Source: Pseudomonas salomonii
Lineage (GTDB): Bacteria; Pseudomonadota; Gammaproteobacteria; Pseudomonadales; Pseudomonadaceae
Assembly: GCF_900107155.1 (NCBI RefSeq)
Contig: NZ_FNOX01000004.1
Location: 62,001 to 126,000, forward strand
DNA length: 64,000 nt
Direction of reading: 5' to 3'
This document shows, piece by piece, positions 7,183-15,265 of this stretch (positions are counted from its first letter, which is position 1; the number at the start of each line of letters is the position of its first letter). The notes below the pieces were generated by a model. It did no database searches. It worked only from the letters and a program-made list of their open reading frames with translations, and was not told the origin of the DNA. The translations under genes and the position numbers were made by a program.

Positions 7183-8261
7183 AGTGCAGCCCTCGAGGCT
7201 TGAGCCTGCCGATCGATGCTGCTTACCAGTTTAGCCGGCGGTGGATAAATCGATGTAGTAGAAGCTTGGTCGAGCATTTCTGTCTCAATGCTGATGACGT
7301 CGGCCTCGCCATCGCACAGGCCATATGCCGAGTTACATGCATTGGCATCGGTGGCGATCAGCAGGTCGTATTGGATGCCACCTCGGGCCGTCTTCGACCA
7401 TTCGACGGCCTGGCGGATGCTGGCAACCGCCATTACCTCAAGCGCGGTCATATCGGCAATTGAGCCTTTCGGGTGTTTGGCGTTTGACCCAGCGAAGAAT
7501 GTGGCTGCACCGCGCTTGCTGGCCTGTTGAACGGTCCGTTCCCACCGATCGATCCGGTCAATGACTTCAGGGAAGCGCAGGGCGATTTCCCGCAGTTCAT
7601 CCTTACGGCAGTTGATGCAAGGCATGCACCCCACCCGTCCCATGCCCTGTGAGTAAAGTGGATTTGGCTCAATGCCCATGAACCGGTGCGCCTCGAACAC
7701 GGCCGGGATATTCCACTTGAGTATCGGTCGGTAATTGAAAAGCCCGCCGCCGACTTCATCGCATTCAGGTAGGTAACGCCTGTTCAGCGATTCATCAGCC
7801 CGCACGCCCTGCCAGCTGATCAACATGTTTCCTTGCCCCATCAGCGGCATCACCACTTGCTCAAGCATAGGGTCCCGTTTCAGTTCCATGGTGCAGAACT
7901 GGGCCTTACGGCTGGGGAAGCGGCCCTTCCAAATGCAAAGGTCGAGGAATGGATTGCCGGTTGGCTGCAAGACTTCCAGCGCGGCCAGCACTATGGGTTC
8001 GTCGACGCCTTGCTCACGCCATTTGGTTTCTATGAACTTCCGCTTTCCGGCGATCTGCCGGCTGAAGTCTGCTTTTACCCTGGTGATTGGTACGCCTGTG
8101 GCTTGCTCTAGGTAATCAAGATACTGGTAGGTCTGTTCGTGCTCGTTGCCAGTGTCAGCAAACACGGCCTGCAGGTTGGGCGTCTCAAGGGCGATGGCCA
8201 CCAGTAGCGTTGCGGTACTGTCTTTCCCGCCGCTTACACTGACGATGTTGTGGGTAGTCAT
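7179..8261 (-). CDS. PAPS-reductase/DndC-like PP-loop ATPase
   Basis: This is an N-type ATP pyrophosphatase of 360 residues, starting at the ATG in MTTHNIVS. The PP-loop is SGGKDS at residues 10-15. A typical segment FADTGNEHEQTYQYLDYL follows, and a Cys pair occurs in VGCMPCINCRKDEL. The family adenylates or reduces sulfur donors or nucleic-acid substrates (CysH, DndC, ThiI relatives). Phage members are annotated as phosphoadenosine phosphosulfate reductases, but their substrate is not known. It is the first gene upstream of the integrase pair with overlapping codons. No DndA/B/D/E partners are present, so DNA phosphorothioation by this phage alone is unlikely. Confidence 0.8.
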   Translation of the reverse strand: MTTHNIVSVSGGKDSTATLLVAIALETPNLQAVFADTGNEHEQTYQYLDYLEQATGVPITRVKADFSRQIAGKRKFIETKWREQGVDEPIVLAALEVLQPTGNPFLDLCIWKGRFPSRKAQFCTMELKRDPMLEQVVMPLMGQGNMLISWQGVRADESLNRRYLPECDEVGGGLFNYRPILKWNIPAVFEAHRFMGIEPNPLYSQGMGRVGCMPCINCRKDELREIALRFPEVIDRIDRWERTVQQASKRGAATFFAGSNAKHPKGSIADMTALEVMAVASIRQAVEWSKTARGGIQYDLLIATDANACNSAYGLCDGEADVISIETEMLDQASTTSIYPPPAKLVSSIDRQAQASRAAL

Positions 8262-8338
8262 AAGGAACGACCTTAAATTGGAAGAGTGCTTTCGGAATAT
8301 GGCGCCGGCCTGCACAGGGCAGGCCGGCTAGTCAGAGG

Positions 8339-8542
8339 TCAGCGGGAGTAGCGACGTGTTTTAGCCAGCCTTGCGGTGAGCTTCTCCGCCATCAAAGAAG
8401 CCCACTCCTCGGCTTTCCGCTGCTGACGTAGCTTGCTGCACCCCTGGTGCCGGCGGGTCGACCGAGCGAAGCCGCATATATCGCAAATGCTAGGAAGATC
8501 TAATCGCGTGCTGGCCATCGTGGGCCTTGTTCGGGAACTCAT
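8339..8542 (-). CDS. Small phage protein with a Cys-rich motif
   Basis: This 67-residue basic protein carries CDICGFARSTRRHQGC, three Cys and one His that could bind zinc. It overlaps the upstream gene by ATGA. No family is recognised beyond small early-region proteins of Pseudomonas prophages. Confidence 0.6.
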   Translation of the reverse strand: MSSRTRPTMASTRLDLPSICDICGFARSTRRHQGCSKLRQQRKAEEWASLMAEKLTARLAKTRRYSR

Positions 8543-8802
8543 ACGGATGCTCTCGCGGACGCTAGTGTGGTCAGCAGTTGGGACACAAATGCCGCTTCGT
8601 TTGCTGTGAGATCACCTTGCAGGTGTGCCATGGTGGTGAATGCCTCGAGGCGGATCCGGGTGTCGGGCGTCTTGTGGACCTGGTAATCGAAAAGCGCGGT
8701 ACCGACGATTCGGATGGCCATCAGGTGCCGCGCCGCCTGCATTCCTTCTGCCGGCACTGTGGTAGCCTTCGGGTCGCTGCCGCTCTGGTGCTGTGCTTGC
8801 AT
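8539..8802 (-). CDS. Small early-region phage protein, unknown function
   Basis: This is 87 residues from the ATG of MQAQHQSGSD, chosen because GAGGG lies just upstream. It is helical, with MQAARHLMAIRIVGTALF in its middle, and shows no membrane or signal segment. It is followed by an ATGA overlap with the Cys-rich protein gene. No homologue is recognised. Confidence 0.6.
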   Translation of the reverse strand: MQAQHQSGSDPKATTVPAEGMQAARHLMAIRIVGTALFDYQVHKTPDTRIRLEAFTTMAHLQGDLTANEAAFVSQLLTTLASARASV

Positions 8803-8861
8803 GGTGTTGCCCTCAGTGGTGGTTGGTGTCGGGGAGGTGCAACTCCTCGACACCGTTCTAA

Positions 8862-9179
8862 TTACCGGCCTTCGCCGGCAGTGGTTGGTTGCACTTGCCG
8901 AACCAGGTGAAGCACCAGGTTCTCCAGCTCGATCACTTCGTCAGTCGCTGACTGCCACTCCAGCACCGCCTGGATCTGTTCCCTGGTGCACTCCAACACC
9001 AGGAGCTCCTGCTCCGTGGCACCACGGACTTCCAGAATCTCGACCAAGCCAGCAGCGCTATATGCCTCGGCGTGTACCATTTGGCTGGCCTCGCCGATCC
9101 ACTCCTGCAGTTCCTTCAAATGCTTGAGCTGTTTCGTCGCACCGTCCCGACCTTCGCCGGTGATGATTTGTACGTGCAT
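8862..9179 (-). CDS. Small early-region phage protein, unknown function
   Basis: This 105-residue acidic protein begins MHVQIITGEGRDGATKQLK. The rest is predicted helical with many Glu and Leu residues. It lies in the leftward early operon between the ATPase gene and the small genes near the integrase. No family is recognised. Confidence 0.6.
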   Translation of the reverse strand: MHVQIITGEGRDGATKQLKHLKELQEWIGEASQMVHAEAYSAAGLVEILEVRGATEQELLVLECTREQIQAVLEWQSATDEVIELENLVLHLVRQVQPTTAGEGR

Positions 9180-9226
9180 GATGGTTTCCCTTTTTGGTGC
9201 GGCGTTGCAGCACTAGGCTGTGCGTG

Positions 9227-10039
9227 TCAGAACGGAATGGACTCGGAAGCGATGTCGTGCATGACCTTCACTGCTTCATTACGGAGTGCGTCGGGAATCG
9301 AAAGCAGTGTGCAAAGGAGGTCCAGCAGCGCGAGCATTTGCGCGCAATTCTTGGCAGTTCTTGGGCTGAGACCATCCCCATATGTTTGGGTCAACTGGCC
9401 CTGGTACCGAGGCAGGAGCCTCTCCAGGCTGCTGGTTACCCAATCTTCCGATTGCGCCACTTTGATACCGAACGCGATGGCCTTATCCGCGCTGACATCG
9501 GTTATCGCCTCGGGCCGGACCCTGGTTGCGTGTGGGCTCTCGTCTGAAAAGTTGATGGTGACCATGCGACTGGCGACGGCATCACTGCATTGCACTGGAT
9601 GATTTGCGGTGATCGTTAACGCACCTTTGAATGTGTGGTGCTCGGCCATGACGCCCTCCGATCTGATGGAGAACTCGCCGTTGTAGAGCGGTTTCAGTTC
9701 GTCCCAATCAAACTTCTGATTGAACTCACCTTCGTTCTCGCAGATAACCACACGGTTTTCCGCGCTCAAGACGGACCGTGCTCGTGCTGCAGGAGTGGGG
9801 TATGCCAACGAATACGCATAGGGAACTTGGCCCGTCAGCTTTTGCAGGTAGTCCAAGATCAGAGACTTGCCCCTGTCAGCGGCGCCGTTGATCTGGATAA
9901 ACGGAAAGCTATTGTGGTCCTTGCGAATTTGAGCGGCGTGTATTGCCCCCAGCCACCAGGCCATGGCGACCACCCCCCGAGGTCCAAAGTAGGCGACAAA
10001 GTCATTGAAGCGAATGGCCGATTTGAGTTCGTTCTGCAT
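9227..10039 (-). CDS. Orphan ATPase similar to the C-terminal helicase-like domain of the adjacent primase
   Basis: This is 270 residues from MQNELKSAIRFND. It parallels residues of the downstream half of the 897-residue primase: AAQIRKDHNSFPF against AEQIRQHQKSYPF, a GxxxxGKS P-loop (GAADRGKS against GEPGAGKS), FDWDELKPLYNGE against YDWDELKTAYNGR, and ITANHPVQCSDAVASR against IGQNHAVNASEPILQR. It is therefore a diverged tandem copy of the ATPase domain with an intact Walker A. It sits 24 bases downstream of the primase. The likely role is in phage replication with or beside the primase. Confidence 0.75.
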   Translation of the reverse strand: MQNELKSAIRFNDFVAYFGPRGVVAMAWWLGAIHAAQIRKDHNSFPFIQINGAADRGKSLILDYLQKLTGQVPYAYSLAYPTPAARARSVLSAENRVVICENEGEFNQKFDWDELKPLYNGEFSIRSEGVMAEHHTFKGALTITANHPVQCSDAVASRMVTINFSDESPHATRVRPEAITDVSADKAIAFGIKVAQSEDWVTSSLERLLPRYQGQLTQTYGDGLSPRTAKNCAQMLALLDLLCTLLSIPDALRNEAVKVMHDIASESIPF

Positions 10040-10062
10040 GTGGTTACTCCTGGTTACTACGG

Positions 10063-12756
10063 TTAAGCACTCTGGAACATCCAGCAGCGCACGGTTTTTG
10101 CTTTGTCGAAGGCGTCTTTCATCCGTGCCGAGCAAACGGTGCGGTTGGTTTCGATGAACTTGGGGCACTTGCTGGTCTTGAGGTGGCGTTTGAGTTCGGT
10201 CAGATCCGGGACTTTCTGCCGTTTATTCGCCGCCATTTCTGCGAATTCGTTCAGGTTGACGGCGATCAGGCCGTCGGTGCGGGAGTGATTGAGGTCGCCT
10301 TCGGGGCCGTTGAGGTAGTCGAACAGCTCCCAAAATTCCACAACGACGGAGTGGTCGGCGTTAATGGCCAACTGACGATCCTTGGCCATGTTCTGGATCT
10401 CTGCATGGGCCGCGTCCACTTGGTTTTTTTTCAGTGGGACGACGTGCACCAGAGCGTCGACCAGGGCGTGCAGTTGGGCGTGATTCTTCGCGATGCGCAC
10501 CGTGCGGATCTCGGGCAGGGCCAACAGTTGCTGTTCGTACTTCGGGCCCTTTTCGCGGACGGTCTCCATTACCACGGTTTCCATCATGGTGGACTTCACC
10601 AGGAAGCCGCTGACCCGATCGACCGGCATGCGCTCCAGCTTTTCCACCAATACTTTGGTCTGAGGTGTCTGGCCTTCCTTTGTCATTGCGATGTGCACAA
10701 GTCGCTGCAGGATAGGTTCTGACGCGTTGACAGCGTGGTTCTGGCCAATGACCACGGCCGCACGGAAGGGCGGTTCCCGGGTGTCATTGCCGTTGTTCTT
10801 CACACCGGTGGAGCGGACGCTACGCCCGTTATAAGCGGTTTTCAGTTCGTCCCAGTCGTACTGTCTGGTTTGGCTGCCGTCGGTCTTTTCCCGCTCGGAT
10901 TCAATCAGCACCACCGGCAAATTGGCGACCTGGGCGAAGTTGCGAGCCCGGGCTACCGGTGTGCCCTTGGTTGGGTCGAAGCCCTCGTAATCGCTCCGGC
11001 CGCACAGCTTCCACAGGAACTCAATCAAGGTGGATTTGCCGGCACCTGGTTCGCCGATGATCTCCATGAACGGGTAGCTTTTCTGGTGTTGCCGGATTTG
11101 CTCGGCAAACAGGGAGCCAAACCAGAAAGCGAGTGCTACCAGGCCCTTGGCGCCGAAGCACTCCCATATGATTTCAAGCCATTCAGTCTCAAACTTCTGC
11201 AGGTCGGTGTTTAGATTGAGGATCACGGACTGGCTCAAGGTCTTGATGCTGAGCCGGTCCATATCGAAAAAGTCTTCCTCGTTGAGCTTGAACACCTTCC
11301 CGTCGCGCACCGCCACGTCGCCGTAGACGTACGCACCGTGTTCACGGGTATATCCGGTGAAGTCAATGGTCTGCACAGTTTTCAGAGCGTCGGTTTGTTC
11401 TTCAATGAACGCATCCAGTTGTTGCGTGGTGCCGGTGAACATCCCGCCCGGGGCAATGCCGAGTAAGCGCTTTTTGAACTCTGCAGACGAAGCAATCTGA
11501 GAGCTGGTGAAGGTGTTCTTAATAGGTGCAGCGTCATGTGCAAAGGTGATGCGGAAGTAGTACCAGGACTCGTCGGTGAGCTTGTTTTCCTGGTAGTACA
11601 AGGCTTTGGGATTGCATGTAGCGATACGCTGCAGGGCGCCGCACTGCTGCATGGCCTTGGCACGCATCTGCTTATTGTTCAATTGCTGGTCGTCGTGGTG
11701 TTCGCTGTCCTCAAGTTCCTGAATCGCCTTGTTGTACTTCTCCAGGTCGAGCTTGAACCAGTAGAGGCGGTTGCCGAACTCCAAGTGGAATTCGCTACGG
11801 CGTTTCCAATCGAACATCACCAGGGCCTTCTCCGTGGCGTTGTCGGCAATAAGCAGCGCGCCGTGGTGGCGGGCTGTGGTGATGTCCTTGTCAAACTGGG
11901 CTTCGCGTTTAGCGCCCTCGTCCAGGAACTGCCAACGCTGGTGCAGATCGTTCCAGTCGACCTTCCGGTTGTCCCGCTGGGGGATTTGTGCAGCCTCGCA
12001 GGTGAAGCCCAGTTCACGCGCCATACGCACCCAGCGCTTCGTATAGGCGTGTGCACCTGGCTCGTTATCCAATGCCCACACCAGCTTCGGCAAGCTGCCT
12101 GGACGGGCTGCCACGATCGCCTGCAGCGAGTCGGCCGGGAAGGCGTTCGAAGACATAGCCGATACGGCAGCAATATTGTGATGGACCAGGGCGATGGCAT
12201 CGAATATGCCTTCAACGATCCAGATTTCTTTCGCTTCCAGGACGTCGACGCACGGCGGGCACCACCACGTGCCCCGGTAGCTTTCACCTGGAGCGAACCG
12301 GGCTTTCATCTTTCCGAAGCGGGCCGGTTTGTCGATCAGGCGTTCCCAGTAGCCGCCTTTCTCCAGAGCGAAACGAACCGTGGCGCTGCCGGCGTTGTGC
12401 TGCCCTGAATAGTGGGAGTCCTGGGTGAACCAGCCGGCGATCAACTCGATGTTGAATCCGCGCCCAAACTCCAGATAGGCGCGGGCTGTGGCCGTGGGTG
12501 CGTTGTCCGTCGCCGGCGCACGCTTGCTCCAGTCTTCAAACAGATCGTTGTAGATTTCTTTGACGTGCAGGGTGTGACCGCACTTTTCAGACCGGCCGCA
12601 GATCACCAGCCAGGGTTTGTCATGACGCGAATACAGCTCACGCTTGTGGCACTTAGGACACTCACCACCGCGCATGTAATCGGTATCTTTGCGATGTTTC
12701 AGGCCATAGTCAGATTCCAGGCGCTGCAGCACGTCGTGACGAAGATCTTCTTTCAT
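10063..12756 (-). CDS. Phage replication primase-ATPase (zinc finger, toprim, P-loop domain)
   Basis: The 897-residue replication protein starts with a zinc ribbon (CPKC at 33-36, then Cys53, Cys59 and His61). A toprim domain follows, with VEGIFDAIALVHH and the Asp of WALDNEPGAHAY. The C-terminal half is an ATPase with GEPGAGKST as Walker A, an acidic VLIESEREK segment and an arginine-rich end. This combines priming with a helicase- or loader-like motor, as in stand-alone replication proteins of satellites and temperate phages. It is read leftward in the early operon. It is too long to be only DnaG-like, and there is no separate helicase gene. Confidence 0.85.
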   Translation of the reverse strand: MKEDLRHDVLQRLESDYGLKHRKDTDYMRGGECPKCHKRELYSRHDKPWLVICGRSEKCGHTLHVKEIYNDLFEDWSKRAPATDNAPTATARAYLEFGRGFNIELIAGWFTQDSHYSGQHNAGSATVRFALEKGGYWERLIDKPARFGKMKARFAPGESYRGTWWCPPCVDVLEAKEIWIVEGIFDAIALVHHNIAAVSAMSSNAFPADSLQAIVAARPGSLPKLVWALDNEPGAHAYTKRWVRMARELGFTCEAAQIPQRDNRKVDWNDLHQRWQFLDEGAKREAQFDKDITTARHHGALLIADNATEKALVMFDWKRRSEFHLEFGNRLYWFKLDLEKYNKAIQELEDSEHHDDQQLNNKQMRAKAMQQCGALQRIATCNPKALYYQENKLTDESWYYFRITFAHDAAPIKNTFTSSQIASSAEFKKRLLGIAPGGMFTGTTQQLDAFIEEQTDALKTVQTIDFTGYTREHGAYVYGDVAVRDGKVFKLNEEDFFDMDRLSIKTLSQSVILNLNTDLQKFETEWLEIIWECFGAKGLVALAFWFGSLFAEQIRQHQKSYPFMEIIGEPGAGKSTLIEFLWKLCGRSDYEGFDPTKGTPVARARNFAQVANLPVVLIESEREKTDGSQTRQYDWDELKTAYNGRSVRSTGVKNNGNDTREPPFRAAVVIGQNHAVNASEPILQRLVHIAMTKEGQTPQTKVLVEKLERMPVDRVSGFLVKSTMMETVVMETVREKGPKYEQQLLALPEIRTVRIAKNHAQLHALVDALVHVVPLKKNQVDAAHAEIQNMAKDRQLAINADHSVVVEFWELFDYLNGPEGDLNHSRTDGLIAVNLNEFAEMAANKRQKVPDLTELKRHLKTSKCPKFIETNRTVCSARMKDAFDKAKTVRCWMFQSA

Positions 12757-12760
12757 GGGG

Positions 12761-12994
12761 TTACTTCACTGCTTTAAGGCTGTGGGACAGGGCTGCCATC
12801 AGGCGTTTTTGCGCTGCCATTACCGGGACGTGGGCGAGGATTGCGCCGTGGCGAAGACCGTCCGCTACAAAGCGGAACTGGTCGTCGTACCAATGTTCAT
12901 TGAGGCTCAAGCGGTACTGTTCACGCAGCGCGGCCAGCAACGCTTCGGCCTCGGCCGGGGGCAGTTGGGCTGTGACAATTACGGCGTTTACCAT
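12761..12994 (-). CDS. Small early-region phage protein, unknown function
   Basis: This is 77 residues from the ATG of MVNAVIVTAQL, which has a GAGG site upstream. It ends four bases before the primase start. A helix-rich segment (LPPAEAEALLAALREQYRL) is visible. No family is recognised. Confidence 0.6.
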   Translation of the reverse strand: MVNAVIVTAQLPPAEAEALLAALREQYRLSLNEHWYDDQFRFVADGLRHGAILAHVPVMAAQKRLMAALSHSLKAVK

Positions 12995-13069
12995 CTGGAA
13001 ACCTCGATTTCGGGCGCAGTTCACCCAAACCCACGAGACGTGGGGCCGGCGTTTGGTTTGGGTTGGGAG

Positions 13070-13435
13070 TTACGAGTGCGCGGAGCGCAGACGGACGTTG
13101 TCCGGGGTGTTCAGGACGCGTTGATAGATCAAGCTGACAGGCACGGACCAGCAATGTCCTTTAACAGGGTCGCGGATCACCACAACGGTTTCGGTGCTGT
13201 GGTCCAAGATGAGACGCTGACGGAAAGCGATTTCCATTAGCTCGATGTGGGCGAGGGAGGTCAGTTTTGTTGCAACCGATTCGGCGACATCGAAGCTGGC
13301 CACCAGGTGGTTGATGGCGCGGTTTAGAAGCGCCGACAGGTCGCCCAGGTGCTCGGCTTGATGGCGCTCAAGGAAAGCCAGCGCGGCGTTCTGCATGCAT
13401 TCCTGATAGTCCAGGGCATTGGTTTGGGTGGTCAT
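13070..13435 (-). CDS. Early-region phage protein, unknown function
   Basis: This 121-residue protein begins MTTQTNALDYQECMQNAAL. It is mostly helical, with a final beta-rich section (ETVVVIRDPVKGHCWSVPV). Its ATG overlaps the stop of the upstream CII-like gene by four bases. No family is recognised. Confidence 0.6.
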   Translation of the reverse strand: MTTQTNALDYQECMQNAALAFLERHQAEHLGDLSALLNRAINHLVASFDVAESVATKLTSLAHIELMEIAFRQRLILDHSTETVVVIRDPVKGHCWSVPVSLIYQRVLNTPDNVRLRSAHS

Positions 13436-13941
13436 TTGGCTTTCCCCAATTTGGCGCGGTAAAGATCGATCGCGGCATACACTTCGGCGGTGCGTGCGGC
13501 CATGTGCAAGGTATGGGCGTTCTGGATCAGTTCGGCCTCAACGTCGGTGATCACCCCGTCATCAAGTGCCTGGGCAATGATCTGGTCGACCGTCCCGTGT
13601 TTGGCTGAACTCTGCATGGCCCGTGCGTACATCTCCACGTTATCCAGTCTGTCTGGATGGACCACTGGGACGAACATGCCGCCGTACATTGCTGCGACAT
13701 AAGTGGGCAAGTGGTGAGTGCCCGTCACTTGCTCCAGCTGGAAGATCTGCGCATCGGTCAGTGGGCGGCAGCTGTTGTTCTCATAAGCGTGGTTATCAAA
13801 CTTTTTGAGCGGCAGGCCGATTCGTGCGGCGGCACATTCGCGGCCACCTGAGTAGCTGCAAATGATTGCGCTGACCACTTCCCGACGTGTTTTTAGAACT
13901 CGACTTTTCATCTTCTGCTGTTCCCTCAGTGCACTGGCCAT
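13432..13941 (-). CDS. YmfL/CII-like phage regulatory protein
   Basis: This 169-residue protein has an N-terminal DNA-binding region. RREVVSAIICSYSGGREC, then AAARIGLPLKKFDNHAYEN, then RPLTDAQIFQLEQVTG is the arrangement seen in YmfL-type putative regulators and in CII-like proteins of P2-type phages. Its start shares one base with the stop of the Cro/Cox-like gene, so it is the second cistron of the leftward early operon, where a gene B- or CII-type function is expected. ATG at 13941 was chosen; MKSRVLK ten codons later is an alternative. Confidence 0.65.
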   Translation of the reverse strand: MASALREQQKMKSRVLKTRREVVSAIICSYSGGRECAAARIGLPLKKFDNHAYENNSCRPLTDAQIFQLEQVTGTHHLPTYVAAMYGGMFVPVVHPDRLDNVEMYARAMQSSAKHGTVDQIIAQALDDGVITDVEAELIQNAHTLHMAARTAEVYAAIDLYRAKLGKAK

Positions 13942-14141
13942 TACTGTGCAATCACGCCGTCTTTGATGCCGAGCAGCACGGCGGCGCGATGTGCCTCCCC
14001 CCGGCGACCTTTTTTACGACCGTTCAAAAGGTCGCTGACCAAATTCTTATTCAGTGAATGAGTGCGGCTGAATTCCGCAATGCTCATCCCTTTGCGATCC
14101 AGAGCCTCCCGGGCTTGCTCGGGTGTAAGGGTGGCGGGCAT
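13941..14141 (-). CDS. Cro-like small DNA-binding protein, first gene of the lytic operon
   Basis: This 66-residue helix-turn-helix protein shows SIAEFSRTHSLNKNLVSDLL, a Cro/C1-type motif with a basic GRKKGRR tail. It is divergent from the repressor gene at 14229, with the 10-bp-repeat operator directly upstream. By position it is the Cro/Cox-like antirepressor that opens early lytic expression. Confidence 0.75.
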   Translation of the reverse strand: MPATLTPEQAREALDRKGMSIAEFSRTHSLNKNLVSDLLNGRKKGRRGEAHRAAVLLGIKDGVIAQ

Positions 14142-14150
14142 AGTGTTCGC

Positions 14151-14180
14151 TCGTGTGCGTTCGTGTGGATTCGTGTTTGT
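14151..14180. promoter_or_regulatory. Immunity operator: three tandem 10-bp repeats
   Basis: TCGTGTGCGT (14151-14160), TCGTGTGGAT (14161-14170) and TCGTGTTTGT (14171-14180) share TCGTGT at exact 10-bp spacing, one helical turn. They lie in the 87-bp gap between the divergent Cro-like and repressor genes, starting 10 bases upstream of the Cro-like ATG. P2-type C repressors bind direct repeats, so this is very likely the operator. Confidence 0.7.
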
Positions 14181-14228
14181 ACGGCGCCGATTATGACCAG
14201 TTTATTTGTCCTGTAAAGGGGCTAAAGC

Positions 14229-14597
14229 TTGAAAAATTTGTCATCGGGAGAACTCCCAGATGTGAGTGCGGGCGAATGCTTGCGCGAAGAAAGGGGTCGT
14301 TTGGGCCTCAAACAAGAAGAAATGGCACAGATTGGCGGCGTAACCCGTAATACCCAAGGCAGCTATGAGCGTGACGAGCGGCGCCCGGATACTGGTTATT
14401 TGAAAGCCTTGCACGCTGTAGGATTGGACGTCCTTTACGTCGTAACAGGCGTGCGGACCCCCGTGCCTGTTGGGGATCTGACCGAGGACGAAGAGGTGCT
14501 GGTTAGGCGGTACCGAAGCATGCCGTCGGATGACCAAAAATCTGTGCGTCGCTTCATCCAGGCGATCGCCGACGACGTAGCAAAGAGTTCGAATTAA
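14229..14597 (+). CDS. Prophage repressor (C-type helix-turn-helix protein)
   Basis: This 122-residue protein has an N-terminal HTH_3 domain (REERGRLGLKQEEMAQIGGV, then TRNTQGSYERDERRPDTGYL) and a short C-terminal helical part (EDEEVLVRRYRSMPSDDQKS) typical of small pseudomonad phage repressors. It lacks the LexA-type self-cleavage domain, so induction would need an antirepressor or another route. The start is TTG at 14229, supported by AAAGGGG seven bases upstream; GTG at 14262 is a weaker alternative. It is divergent from the Cro-like gene. Confidence 0.82.
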   Translation: MKNLSSGELPDVSAGECLREERGRLGLKQEEMAQIGGVTRNTQGSYERDERRPDTGYLKALHAVGLDVLYVVTGVRTPVPVGDLTEDEEVLVRRYRSMPSDDQKSVRRFIQAIADDVAKSSN

Positions 14598-14698
14598 GTT
14601 GTAACAAAACTTGTATCCCATTCGGGCCTCCCCAGTCCTAAAGCCAATCCCTGCTCCGATAACGTCGATTCAGCAATGCATTTCATGGAGTAATAAGC

Positions 14699-14884
14699 AT
14701 GTTGGATCGCACGAACAATGAACGCGCCTGCGCCGAGATCCGCGAGTTTGAATGGCTCGCCCTTTCCAGAATTGAACGTAATTTCATTGGCTTATATCGG
14801 CAGTTAAATGAAGAGGATCGGAAGCAACTCAGGCGTCTTACTGAGGCTCTGGCCACCGTTCCAGAAGAGTCGGTAGCTAGTTAA
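14699..14884 (+). CDS. Small phage protein, unknown function
   Basis: This 61-residue charged, helical protein has a TGGAG site upstream of its ATG. It lies between the repressor and the convergent Ogr-like gene. No family is recognised. Confidence 0.55.
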   Translation: MLDRTNNERACAEIREFEWLALSRIERNFIGLYRQLNEEDRKQLRRLTEALATVPEESVAS

Positions 14885-14918
14885 ACGCCATAACAGAAGG
14901 CTGCAGACGTAGCCTGGT

Positions 14919-14939
14919 CGCCGGCCTCATAGGTCGGCG
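14919..14939. terminator. Hairpin between convergent genes
   Basis: CGCCGGCCT (14919-14927) pairs with AGGTCGGCG (14931-14939) with one wobble and a 3-nt loop, followed by TTT. It separates the rightward small gene from the leftward Ogr-like gene. Confidence 0.55.
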
Positions 14940-14951
14940 TTTGGGCCAATT

Positions 14952-15200
14952 TCACGCTGCCCCAAGTTGGTCAAATAACTCTCGCTGCTTGGCCCTGGGC
15001 ATATCTCTCAAACGATCAAACAACATTCTTTCGTAGGATTGAGCTGAAGGGCTGAGCGTGTGCGAAAACGTCAGATTCGCTACCCATGTGTGCCCGCACG
15101 TTGCGTCGAGGCACTGGCAATAGAGCTTGGCAAAATCCCGCGATAGTTCTTCGCGTGAAGCAATCCGGCCCTTGTTCCCGCATTTGCATACAACTCTCAT
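14952..15200 (-). CDS. Ogr/Delta-like late transcription activator
   Basis: This 82-residue zinc-finger protein begins MRVVCKCGNKG and continues with a Cys-x-x-x-x-Cys-x-His arrangement (YCQCLDATCGHTWVANLTF), the signature of the P2 Ogr/P4 Delta family. These proteins recruit host RNA polymerase to late promoters. The ATG at 15200 was preferred to the upstream one because GGGAGGG precedes it. The location, next to the portal gene, is as in P2-type prophages. Confidence 0.85.
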   Translation of the reverse strand: MRVVCKCGNKGRIASREELSRDFAKLYCQCLDATCGHTWVANLTFSHTLSPSAQSYERMLFDRLRDMPRAKQRELFDQLGAA

Positions 15201-15265
15201 TGTGTCCCTCCCCAGGGCAGCCAATAGCCACTATTTTGCCACATTTTGTAGTGGCAATAGCTGCT

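Noticed and set aside
11536..12408. 290-codon open frame on the plus strand
   Set aside because: It is a shadow of the primase-ATPase gene and has no ribosome site or recognisable sequence.
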